From Ferrovibrio xuzhouensis (lineage in GTDB: Bacteria > Pseudomonadota > Alphaproteobacteria > Ferrovibrionales > Ferrovibrionaceae): DNA of 64,000 bases. Below, piece by piece: positions 33,759-41,456 of the stretch. The notes under the pieces were generated by a model, which was given only the letters and a program-made list of their open reading frames with translations, searched no databases and was not told where the DNA came from. Within the stretch, counting starts at the first letter, position 1. Every line of letters starts with the position of its first letter. The stretch spans positions 1 through 64,000 of the forward strand of contig NZ_JBHRYJ010000005.1 in NCBI RefSeq assembly GCF_042648965.1. Direction: 5' to 3'. The translations under genes were made by a program, and so were the position numbers.

Positions 33759-34490
33759 CTAGGTAGTCCCGGAAATTCTGGCCGCCAGCGCCGGCGACAG
33801 CCCGGTGCTGGGCACCGGCGGCAGCGTCGCATCATAACCCGCACAGGCATGGGCCGTGGCCGCCTCGGCCGCCCGCAGCGCGGCCTGGGTGCTGTCGATC
33901 AGCGGCACCGGCACGGCACCGGCCAGAGCCGGCACCAGACCGGCAAGCCCGGCGCCGCCGAGGATCACCCGTTCGGCGCCATCGGCCGCGGCATCGCGGC
34001 AGGCCTGCGCCAGCAGCGGCAGGGCAGCGTCGGGCGCGCGGGCGATATCGCCGCCGGTCGGCGCCACGGTGCGGATCGTGGCCAGCCGGTCGGTGAGGCC
34101 ACGGGCAGCGACGAACTCCCGCAGCATCGCTTCCCAGCGTTCGCCGCCGGTGACGATGCCGAAGCGGCCACCCTGCCCGGCCGCCTGCGCCACCGCGGCA
34201 TCGGCCATGCCAATCACCGGCACCGGACAGAGCTCGCGCAGGGCATCGAGGCCCGGATCGCCGAAACAGGCCAGCACCACGGCATCGAAACCCTCGCCGG
34301 CCGCCGCCCAGGCATCCAGCGCGGCATGGCCGGCGATGGCATAGGCGCTGCGCGAGGAGACATAGGCCGCACCGAAGCGGCCGGTGACGCCGGTAAGTTC
34401 CGTGCCGGGTGCCGCCATGCCGCGCGCCACGGCCAGCACCTGGTCGGTCACCGCTTGCGTGGTGTTCGGGTTGATCAGCAGCAGGCGCAT
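33759..34490 (-). CDS. Asp/Glu/hydantoin racemase family protein, one-cysteine form
   Basis: This 243-residue protein of the aspartate/glutamate/hydantoin racemase family starts with LLLINPNTT, typical of hydantoin racemases. The first catalytic Cys is present in VVLACFGDP (C75). The second, normally in LGCAGM, is Gly here (ILGGAG, G179). Two-base racemisation is therefore unlikely; a decarboxylase, isomerase or degenerate function is possible. Its ATG overlaps the GNAT stop by one base (TGATG), so it is translationally coupled. It is the last gene of the second Pot-type operon. Confidence 0.8.
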   Translation of the reverse strand: MRLLLINPNTTQAVTDQVLAVARGMAAPGTELTGVTGRFGAAYVSSRSAYAIAGHAALDAWAAAGEGFDAVVLACFGDPGLDALRELCPVPVIGMADAAVAQAAGQGGRFGIVTGGERWEAMLREFVAARGLTDRLATIRTVAPTGGDIARAPDAALPLLAQACRDAAADGAERVILGGAGLAGLVPALAGAVPVPLIDSTQAALRAAEAATAHACAGYDATLPPVPSTGLSPALAARISGTT

Positions 34491-35338
34491 CAGCCGAGCT
34501 CGAAACTGGTGATGCCGTAAAGACCGTTGATGTCGACCACCGGGGCGGCGCCGCGATACATCCGCGCCGTCTCGAATTCCGGCGTCAGCCCCGCCGCCTC
34601 GGCCAGCCGGATCGCGGCGGCGTTGTTTTCCGGCACGTCGAGGAAGACCGGCTCGTCGCCGGCATCGCCGCACAGCGCGGCCAAAAGGTCGGCCGCCAGC
34701 GCCGGCGTCTCGGCATAGAGCGGGCCGATCTTGCGGCCGCGCCCGCAGGGCCGGATCACGCCGAGCGCGGCGATCTCGCCATTGACCACCGCCGCCAGCG
34801 CATGATGGCCCGGCGTCGCCAGCCAGCGCACCAGAAAGGCATCGCGCGGTGCCGGAAAGAAGCGCCGGTCGAAGGCGGCCAGCCGGTCAAAGCGGATGCG
34901 GGCGGCATCGACCAGTTCCGCCTGGCCGGAAAACGGCCCGGTCTGCGCCCGGCCGCCGAAGCGGATGTTGCGATGGGCCAGCACGAAGCCGGATGTGCGG
35001 TAATTGTCCTGCTGGGCCACCACGCCGTCGAGGCCGATGGTACGCTTGCCGAGATGCTGCAGGCCGGCCTGCCAGATCGCCATGCCATGGCCGCAGCCGC
35101 GCCATTCGCGGGCGACGATATAGAAACCGAGGAACCCGTAGCCGTCGCCATAGCGCACCACCGAGATGCAGCCGACCGGCTGGTCGTCGACGAATCCCAT
35201 CAGGAACCCGGACGGGTCGGCAACGTGGAAATTGGCGGCATCGCGCCGGCCGGGGTTCCAGCCTTCGGCGGCGGCCCACTCCACTGCGAGGTCCAGATCG
35301 GCCCGCGACATTACCCTGACAGACAGATTCGACGGCAT
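34490..35338 (-). CDS. GNAT family N-acetyltransferase
   Basis: This 282-residue protein has a GNAT fold in its first half (GFLGFYIVAREWRGCGHGMA as the acetyl-CoA region) and a second acetyltransferase-like C-terminal domain with GVIRPCGRGRKIGPLYAE and PENNAAAIRLAEAAGL. It follows the permease gene after 8 bases and is coupled to the racemase-family gene. It probably acetylates or senses the imported compound; the substrate is unknown. Confidence 0.85.
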   Translation of the reverse strand: MPSNLSVRVMSRADLDLAVEWAAAEGWNPGRRDAANFHVADPSGFLMGFVDDQPVGCISVVRYGDGYGFLGFYIVAREWRGCGHGMAIWQAGLQHLGKRTIGLDGVVAQQDNYRTSGFVLAHRNIRFGGRAQTGPFSGQAELVDAARIRFDRLAAFDRRFFPAPRDAFLVRWLATPGHHALAAVVNGEIAALGVIRPCGRGRKIGPLYAETPALAADLLAALCGDAGDEPVFLDVPENNAAAIRLAEAAGLTPEFETARMYRGAAPVVDINGLYGITSFELG

Positions 35339-35346
35339 GGCCGTCC

Positions 35347-36189
35347 CTATACACCCTTCCCGGCGTCGGAACCATGGCGCTCGCGGCGACGGCGGATGAT
35401 GACCACCGTACCCAGCGCCAGCAGGATGATGAGGAACGAGAAGCCGCTGGTGACAGTGCCGAGCGCATAGAGCACCGGTGTCGTCACATTGGTGGTCATG
35501 GCATAGATTTCCAGCGGCAGGGTGTTGCTGGTGCCGGCCGTCATCAGGGTGCGGGCGAATTCGTCATAGGACAGGGTCAGGCCGAACAGCGCGATGCCGA
35601 CCAGGCTGGGCAGGATGATCGGCACGATGACATGGCGGATCACCTGCCACGGCGAGGCGCCGAGGTCGCGGGCGGCCTCCTCGTAGGATTTGTCGAAGCG
35701 GTTGAAGATCGCGAACATGATCAGCAGGCCGAAGGGCAGCGTCCAGGTCAGATGCGCGCCGAGCGCCGAGGTATACCAGGCAGTGTCCCAGCCGATGATG
35801 CGGAACTGCAGGCCGATGCCGAGGCTGACCAGGATCGAGGGCACGATCAGACTGGCAATGGCGAGATAGAAGATCAGGCCCGAGCCGCGGAAACGGTGAC
35901 GAAAGGCCAGGCCGGCCGACAGCGCAATGGTCACCGTCAGCAGCATGACGATGACGCCAAGCACGAAGGACCGGCCGAACGAGCCGGCGAAATCGCCAAC
36001 CATCTGCTTTTCGGTCAGGTTCCGGAACCAGGTGACCGAGACACCGTTCATCGGAAAGGTCAGCCCGCCATTCGGGCCCTGGAAGGACAGGATGAAGATG
36101 GTCGACATCGGCCCGTACAGGAACAGCACGAACAGCAGGAAGAAGGCGCCCAGCACATAGAAGCTCTTGCTGCGCTTGCGGCCATGCAT
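35347..36189 (-). CDS. ABC transporter permease, PotC type
   Basis: This 280-residue inner-membrane permease has about six hydrophobic segments and the EAA-like loop SYEEAARDLGASPWQVIRHV. It starts 3 bases after the partner permease. It belongs to a second spermidine/putrescine-type importer in the window, with an order different from the first (ATPase - binding protein - two permeases). Confidence 0.88.
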   Translation of the reverse strand: MHGRKRSKSFYVLGAFFLLFVLFLYGPMSTIFILSFQGPNGGLTFPMNGVSVTWFRNLTEKQMVGDFAGSFGRSFVLGVIVMLLTVTIALSAGLAFRHRFRGSGLIFYLAIASLIVPSILVSLGIGLQFRIIGWDTAWYTSALGAHLTWTLPFGLLIMFAIFNRFDKSYEEAARDLGASPWQVIRHVIVPIILPSLVGIALFGLTLSYDEFARTLMTAGTSNTLPLEIYAMTTNVTTPVLYALGTVTSGFSFLIILLALGTVVIIRRRRERHGSDAGKGV

Positions 36190-36192
36190 GGT

Positions 36193-37047
36193 CTACAGCT
36201 CCTTGCGGATATCGACCAGCCGCATCATGCCGACCACGATCAGCAGCACGACAATCAGCAGGATCACGGCATTGGCGGCGGCGGCGGGATACTGCAGCAG
36301 CGACATGGCATTCGCCATCATCAGGCCGACCGAGGCGCTCTGGCCGCCGCTCATGAAGCGCACGGTGATGAAATCGCCCATCACCAGGGTGACGACGAAG
36401 ATCGAGCCGATGGCGATCCCCGGCTTGCACAGCGGAATGATCACGTTGACCAGCACCTGGAAACCGCTGGCGCCGGCGTCATAGGCCGCCTCCATCAGCG
36501 CGCGGTCGATACGCATCATCGAGTTGAAGATCGGCACGATCATGAACAGCGTGTAGAGGTGCACGAAGGCCAGCACGACCGAGAAATCCGAGAACAGCAG
36601 GAATTCCAGCGGATGCTGGATGACCCCGAGCTTGATCAGCAGGCTGTTCATCAGGCCGTTGCGGCCGAGGAACGGAATCCACGAGATCATGCGGATGATG
36701 TTCGAGGTCAGGAACGGCACCGTGCAGACCAGGAAGCAGGCGGTCTGCCAGGTCGCGCTGCGCACGTGGAAGGCCAGGAAATAGGCGATGGTGAAGCCGA
36801 TCGCCAGGGTCAGTGCCCAGGCCATCACGGCATAGCGCAAGGTGTTGAGGTAGGTCTGCAGCGTCACCTCGCTGCCGAGCAGTTCGCGGTAATTGGTGAA
36901 GATGAAATCCGGGATGATGCTGACGAAATTGTAGTCCCAGAAGCTGACCACGATGATGGTCAGGATCGGGATCACCAGGAAGCCGGCGAACACCGCCGCC
37001 AGCGGCGCGACCTGGAGATACGGGATATAGGATTTCTTCTGCATCAT
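36193..37047 (-). CDS. ABC transporter permease, PotB type
   Basis: This 284-residue permease has an N-terminal anchor (VAPLAAVFAGFLVIPILTII) and an EAA-like loop (LMEAAYDAGASGFQVLVNV). It is the partner of the PotC-type subunit and follows the binding-protein gene after 64 bases. Confidence 0.88.
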   Translation of the reverse strand: MMQKKSYIPYLQVAPLAAVFAGFLVIPILTIIVVSFWDYNFVSIIPDFIFTNYRELLGSEVTLQTYLNTLRYAVMAWALTLAIGFTIAYFLAFHVRSATWQTACFLVCTVPFLTSNIIRMISWIPFLGRNGLMNSLLIKLGVIQHPLEFLLFSDFSVVLAFVHLYTLFMIVPIFNSMMRIDRALMEAAYDAGASGFQVLVNVIIPLCKPGIAIGSIFVVTLVMGDFITVRFMSGGQSASVGLMMANAMSLLQYPAAAANAVILLIVVLLIVVGMMRLVDIRKEL

Positions 37048-37111
37048 CTCTCGGCATCCGGCCCGCCGCCGCGCGGCTTGTCGTCCGCGCGGCGGCAGTA
37101 CCGTCAGGTCG

Positions 37112-38461
37112 TCAGGCGGCGATGAACTCGTTCCACTTCTGGACCATGTAGCGGTCCTCGTCCATCACGGCATTCCAGCAGGCGACATGGCCCATGCGTG
37201 CCTCGAAGGAGCCGCCGTCGCGCACGGCGCCGGCCTTCTCGAGCACCTTGCCTTCGGGGCTCTTGATCTCGCCCTTGGCCGGCTTGCCTTCCATCCAGAA
37301 GCCCCACTCGTCCTCGCTCATGTAGGCCTTGGCGGTCTCCAGCGCCGCCGAGTAGTAACCCTGCCGGTTCAGGTAGGCGCCGACCCAGCCCGAGAGATAC
37401 CAGTTGATGTATTCATAGGCCGCCTCGAGCTCGAGGCCGCTGAGGTGCTTGGCGAGACCGAGACCGCCGCCCCAGGCGCGATAGCCTTCCTTGAGCGGCT
37501 GGTAGACGCAGGGGATGCCCTTGGCGCGCACGGCGGTGACCGCCGGCGACCACATCGACTGGATCACCACCTCGCCCGACGCCATCAGGTTGACCGACTC
37601 GTCGAAGGTCTTCCAGAAGGCGCGGAACTGGCCGGCCTTCTTGGCTTCCTTCATCACATTGATGGTCTTGTCGATCTCGGCCTTGGTCATGTTGCCCTTG
37701 TCGCCGTATTTGATCTCGCCCATCGACTCGCAGATCATCGCCGCGTCCATGATGCCGATGGAGGGGATGTTCAGGATGGACGTCTTGCCCTTGAACTTCG
37801 GGTCCATGATGTCCTTCCAGTTGCCGATCGGGCGGCCGACCAGATCCGGACGGATGCCAAGCGTATCGGCATTGTAGATGGTCGGGATCATGGTCATCCA
37901 CTGGGTCGGCGACTTGGCGAACTTCACCGAGTCCTTGCCCTCGACGAAGCCGACGGTATGCGGTGCCGTGCCCTGGGCGATCACGCTGTCGGGCTTCAGC
38001 TTGCCGGTGATGAACAGCGGCACGATCTTGTCGTAATACTTGATCTTCTTGACGTCCATCGGCTGCATGATGCCGGCCGGGAACACCTTCTTGCAGATCC
38101 AGTATTCGATGTCGGCGATGTCGAAGGATTTCGGCTGGGTCACCGCGCGCTGGGCGACCGCATCGGAATCGAGCGCGGTCATCTGCAGGGTGATGCCGGT
38201 ATCCGCCTTGCACTTCTCGGCGATGGCATTGAGGTTCGACACGCCGGTGCCGAACTGGCGGAGCGTGACGTTCTTGATGTTCTGCGCCCAGATGGTCGGG
38301 AACCCGGTGAACGCGCCGCTGCCGGCGGCGAGGCCGATGCCGGCCGCCGCCCCCTTGAGGACCGCGCGGCGGTCGATGGCCTTGCCGCCCGTCATCCGGC
38401 CGTCCGTCGCCTTGCTGCCCGTTGCCCTGCTGCCCGTTGCCTTGTCACGCTTGCCTGTCAT
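37112..38461 (-). CDS. ABC transporter extracellular solute-binding protein (type 2)
   Basis: This 449-residue binding protein has a twin-arginine-type signal: IDRRAVLKGAAAGIGLAAGS and a following WAQ near the cleavage site. ATG 38461 has GGAGG five bases upstream. The N-terminus before the signal is unusually long and repetitive (GSRATGSKATDGRMTGGKA), coded by a 15-bp repeat, which is odd for an exported protein. The mature part resembles spermidine/putrescine-type binding proteins. It lies between the ATPase and permease genes. Confidence 0.87.
   Translation of the reverse strand: MTGKRDKATGSRATGSKATDGRMTGGKAIDRRAVLKGAAAGIGLAAGSGAFTGFPTIWAQNIKNVTLRQFGTGVSNLNAIAEKCKADTGITLQMTALDSDAVAQRAVTQPKSFDIADIEYWICKKVFPAGIMQPMDVKKIKYYDKIVPLFITGKLKPDSVIAQGTAPHTVGFVEGKDSVKFAKSPTQWMTMIPTIYNADTLGIRPDLVGRPIGNWKDIMDPKFKGKTSILNIPSIGIMDAAMICESMGEIKYGDKGNMTKAEIDKTINVMKEAKKAGQFRAFWKTFDESVNLMASGEVVIQSMWSPAVTAVRAKGIPCVYQPLKEGYRAWGGGLGLAKHLSGLELEAAYEYINWYLSGWVGAYLNRQGYYSAALETAKAYMSEDEWGFWMEGKPAKGEIKSPEGKVLEKAGAVRDGGSFEARMGHVACWNAVMDEDRYMVQKWNEFIAA
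38413..38441. repeat. 15-bp tandem repeat within the binding-protein gene
   Basis: TGCTGCCCGTTGCC occurs at 38413-38426 and again at 38428-38441, in frame, giving repeated Ala-Thr-Gly-Ser residues in the N-terminal leader before the Tat motif. It is a likely slippage site. Confidence 0.6.
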
Positions 38462-38500
38462 AACTGCCTCCACTGTCGTTATGCGGTCACCGCCGCTTGC

Positions 38501-39592
38501 CTAGCCCTCGAGGACGTGAACTTCCTCGGGCGCCCATGAAACCGAAACCCGGTCGCCGACGGCGACCGGCGATGCGAAAAAGCTGCGTTCGTCGACCGTG
38601 ACGGCGAATTCGCCGTCATCGATGGTGCAGTCGCCAAGCCCTTCGGCGCCGATGCCGACATGCACGATGCTGCCGAGATACTCGACCGCACGCACGGTGC
38701 CGGCGAAGCCCGCCTGCCCCGGCGCCGGCGGAGTCAGCCGCGCGCGGTCGGCGCGCACCGAAACCGGCTGGCGGGCGCCGTCGATCCGGGCCGGCAGCGG
38801 CACGGCGCCCGGCAGGTGGCCCGGCAAGCGGATGGTGCCGGCCGCCGCATCCACGGTGCAGTCGATGATGTTGTGGCCGCCGATGAAGCGGGCGACGAAT
38901 GCCGTGCGCGGCTGGTTGAAGACTTCGCGGGCGGTGGCCGCCTGTTCGATCTTGCCGCGGTTCATCACCACCACCAGGTCGGCCAGTGCCATCGCCTCCT
39001 CCTGGCTGTGGGTGACATGGATGAAACTGATGCCGAGTTCCTTCTGCAGGCGCTTCAGCTCCTCGCGCATGCGGGCGCGCAGGAAGGGATCGAGCGCCGA
39101 CAGCGGCTCGTCGAGCAACAGCACGCTCGGATTGGTGATCAGCGCGCGGGCCAGCGCGATGCGCTGCTGCTGGCCGCCCGACAGCTGGGCCGGCAGCCGC
39201 GCGGCGTAATCCTGCATATGCACCAGCCGCAGCATTTCGACGGCGCGCTGGCGCCGCTCGGCCTTGGCCACGCCCTTCATCTTCAGGCTGAAGGCGACAT
39301 TGTCGGTGCAGTCGAGATGCGGGAACAGCGCGTAATTCTGGAACATCATCGCGGTGCCGCGGCGCGCCGGCGGCAGGTCGTTGATGACCTCGTTGCCGAT
39401 CATGATGTCGCCGTCGGAAATATCCTCGTGGCCGGCGATCATGCGCAAGGTGGTGCTCTTGCCGCAGCCCGAAGGGCCGAGCAGGCAGCAATAGGTGCCG
39501 GCCGGAATCTTCAGGCTGATCGTATCGACGGCGACGGTGCCGCCGTATCGCTTCAGCACCGCTGCGAGTTCGATATCGCCCTTTTCGGCCAT
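38501..39592 (-). CDS. ABC transporter ATP-binding protein, PotA type
   Basis: This 363-residue ATPase has Walker A GPSGCGKST, the signature LSGGQQQRIALARA, Walker B LLLDEPLSALD, the switch HVTHSQEEA and a C-terminal TOBE domain (about 270-360). ATG 39592 gives the family start (MAEKGDIELAAVLKRYGG). It is the first gene of the second Pot-type operon, with short repeats just upstream. The binding-protein gene follows after 39 bases. Confidence 0.9.
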   Translation of the reverse strand: MAEKGDIELAAVLKRYGGTVAVDTISLKIPAGTYCCLLGPSGCGKSTTLRMIAGHEDISDGDIMIGNEVINDLPPARRGTAMMFQNYALFPHLDCTDNVAFSLKMKGVAKAERRQRAVEMLRLVHMQDYAARLPAQLSGGQQQRIALARALITNPSVLLLDEPLSALDPFLRARMREELKRLQKELGISFIHVTHSQEEAMALADLVVVMNRGKIEQAATAREVFNQPRTAFVARFIGGHNIIDCTVDAAAGTIRLPGHLPGAVPLPARIDGARQPVSVRADRARLTPPAPGQAGFAGTVRAVEYLGSIVHVGIGAEGLGDCTIDDGEFAVTVDERSFFASPVAVGDRVSVSWAPEEVHVLEG

Positions 39593-39613
39593 GGTCCCGT
39601 CCGCTGTCAGTCC

Positions 39614-39652
39614 GGTACCGGCCGTTCGGTACCGGCCGGTTCGATACCGGCC
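39614..39652. repeat. Three GRTACCGGCC repeats upstream of the PotA-type gene
   Basis: Copies start at 39614, 39628 and 39643 (GGTACCGGCC twice, then GATACCGGCC), 14-15 bases apart, ending about 20-60 bases before the start codon on the minus strand. Each holds the TACCGG core. They could be operator units or slippage products. Confidence 0.5.
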
Positions 39653-39822
39653 AGCGATGCAAGGCAGATGCCAGCGGCTAACCGCCAGCCTCGGACAGGC
39701 TTTTCGGGAAATCGTATGCAATTTCTGTATCCACCGGTTTCACCAATCCGGCGGGAAGGCCAAAAATTGAGCATGGCCGGCAGTGGCTGCCCGATAAAAC
39801 AGCGCAGCAACGAAAGGTCCGT

Positions 39823-39856
39823 TCAGGGAGGATCACGGGTCAGGGAGGATCGCGGG
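39823..39856. repeat. 17-bp tandem repeat
   Basis: TCAGGGAGGATCACGGG at 39823-39839 is followed directly by a second copy with one difference (A to G) at 39840-39856, in the gap before the tRNA-His terminator. Confidence 0.6.
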
Positions 39857-39873
39857 CGCCAGGCCCCGGATAT

Positions 39874-39909
39874 GAAAACGGCCGGCCAAGGAGGTGTCCT
39901 TGACCGGCC
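39874..39909 (-). terminator. Rho-independent terminator of tRNA-His
   Basis: On the minus strand a 13-bp stem with one G-T pair and a four-base loop is followed by GTTTTCAT, starting 11 bases past the tRNA 3' end. This fits a short tRNA transcript. Confidence 0.7.
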
Positions 39910-39919
39910 TTCGAAATGT

Positions 39920-39997
39920 TGGGGCGAGGAACGGGACTTGAACCCGCGACCCCCAGAGCCACAATCTGGTGCTCTAACCAACTGAGCTACCCCCGCC
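39920..39997 (-). tRNA. tRNA-His (GUG)
   Basis: On the minus strand the cloverleaf has anticodon GTG in the loop closed by CCAGA/TCTGG, D-arm AGCTCAGTTGG and T-arm GGGTTCAAGTCCC. It carries the extra 5' G(-1) opposite C73 that identifies tRNA-His, and an encoded CCA. Confidence 0.95.
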
Positions 39998-40159
39998 ACA
40001 GGCAGCGTTTCTTTAACGGCCCGCCCGGTCAGGGTCAAGCTTTCCCTGCCGAATATGCCGCAACCCGGCGGGGCGCGCCGCTATTTTTGCGTGTATACGG
40101 AGTTTCACCGGTTTTTCAGCATCTTGCAGGGTTTTCCACAGTCGGTTAAACACAGAATC

Positions 40160-40654
40160 ATGACGTCCTTCTGGCTCATTCTCGGCGCCCTGGTGATCGG
40201 CCTTCCCGGCGCGGCCTTTATCGTGCTGCAGATGATCAACCAGCACAAACGGCAGGTCATGGCCTATGAGTGGAGCGCCCAGGAAGTGGTGCGCCGCGGC
40301 CAGCGGCTCGACGAGATGGAAAAGCTGACCCGCGGCGCCCAGCACAAGATCGCCGAACTGACCCGGCAGAAAATCGAACTGGAAGCCCAGGTCGCCAAGC
40401 TGGAAAAGATGGCCGCCGAGCAGGTCGCCAAGGAAACCAACACCAAGACCTTCTCGATCGGCATCTACAACCAGGAAGTCCGCCGCGCCCACATGATGGG
40501 CGAGAAGCACCGCCAGCTCGACGACAAATGGGGCGAGATCAATTACGTCGAACTGCAGGCGACATCCGACGACGAAGTGCGCCGGGTGATCATGCGCAAG
40601 TTTCCGCCCGAGCGCGGCTTCGTCATCGAGTCCGTGCAGGAAGTGCGCAAGTAA
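40160..40654 (+). CDS. Hypothetical membrane-anchored coiled-coil protein
   Basis: This 164-residue protein has one N-terminal membrane helix (about 4-24, FWLILGALVIGLPGAAFIV). A charged coiled-coil (about 45-95, with EMEKLTRG and ELTRQKIELEAQVAKLEK) and a soluble C-terminal part follow. I do not recognise the family. ATG 40160 is the first Met before the hydrophobic start. It stands alone between tRNA-His and a convergent gene, and may be a small envelope or scaffold protein. Confidence 0.7.
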   Translation: MTSFWLILGALVIGLPGAAFIVLQMINQHKRQVMAYEWSAQEVVRRGQRLDEMEKLTRGAQHKIAELTRQKIELEAQVAKLEKMAAEQVAKETNTKTFSIGIYNQEVRRAHMMGEKHRQLDDKWGEINYVELQATSDDEVRRVIMRKFPPERGFVIESVQEVRK

Positions 40655-40655
40655 C

Positions 40656-41447
40656 TCAGCCTGCCGGCAGGCGGGCGGCGATCACGTCGATGTCGAGGCT
40701 GAGTTCCGGATCGATCTCGCCGCGCGGCGCCAGCGGCCAGGACCAGGCCTGCCCGGCCTCCGGCAGCGGCACATCCAGCACGGCGTTTTCCCGCAGCACC
40801 AGTTCGCCGGCCCGGTTGCGCCACAGCCGGGTGCGGTCGGTCACCAGCCCGGCCGGGCAGCCGAGCGCCGTCAGCCCTGCGAGATGCGCGCGCAGGACGG
40901 CACGGCCGAAGCCGTCGGCCGAGGTGCGGCTGACGCCCTGCTTCTGCAGCCACAGCGCCGGCTGCAGCGGCAGTTGCGACAGCAGGTTCAGCGACAGCAC
41001 GCAATCGGGCGGCACCGGATCGAGGTCGCGCAGGGCCTCGGCCGAGGGAATCGGCAGCGGCAGACCCGGCCGCCATTCGGTCAGCGGCGCCACCATGCCG
41101 GTGACATCGGCGGCGCGCAGTTCGACATTGCCAAAGCGGCGCGCCTTGCGCCGGGCCATGCCAAGCAGCGCGATATCGAAGACGATGATCCGACGGAACA
41201 GCGGGCTCAGGTCGGCGAGCGGCAGGTCGGCGAGCGTGCCGCCGCCCAGCAGCCACAGCGTGTCGCGGCGCGGCGCGGTCGCGGCAACCGACAGGGCGAA
41301 GCTGCGGGTCTTCTCTTCATGCACCGCCCAGGCGGCGGCGCAACGCCGGCGCCGCGACCACAGGCTGACCGCGGCACGGGCATAGCCGAGCCGGCGCGCC
41401 GCGGGGGCCGCCTCGACGCCCGCCCAGACGACCAGCTCGGCGAACAA
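40656..41447 (-). CDS. Conserved hypothetical protein with Rossmann-like core
   Basis: This 263-residue protein has a pattern like an S-adenosylmethionine-type Rossmann fold: LWLLGGGTLADLP as a glycine-rich loop, IIVFDIALLGMARRKA as the second strand and helix, and DCVLSLNLLSQLP later. No catalytic motif allows a firm call. The only start is TTG 41447, directly behind the hyuB stop in the same frame. It may be co-transcribed as the last gene of the large heterocycle-type operon, though it could be unrelated to it. Confidence 0.6.
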   Translation of the reverse strand: MFAELVVWAGVEAAPAARRLGYARAAVSLWSRRRRCAAAWAVHEEKTRSFALSVAATAPRRDTLWLLGGGTLADLPLADLSPLFRRIIVFDIALLGMARRKARRFGNVELRAADVTGMVAPLTEWRPGLPLPIPSAEALRDLDPVPPDCVLSLNLLSQLPLQPALWLQKQGVSRTSADGFGRAVLRAHLAGLTALGCPAGLVTDRTRLWRNRAGELVLRENAVLDVPLPEAGQAWSWPLAPRGEIDPELSLDIDVIAARLPAG

Positions 41448-41456
41448 GCCGTAGCC

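Larger units (their letters stand above)
39593..39919. other. Gap between PotA-type gene and tRNA-His
   Basis: No gene is seen in these 327 bases. They hold the promoter region of the second importer operon (no clear -35/-10 pair found), two sets of short direct repeats and the terminator of tRNA-His, all listed separately. Confidence 0.6.

Noticed and set aside
35374..37125. Open frame of 583 codons on the plus strand rich in Asp, His and Gln
   Set aside because: It is antisense to the two permease genes; hydrophobic codons read backwards give this composition.
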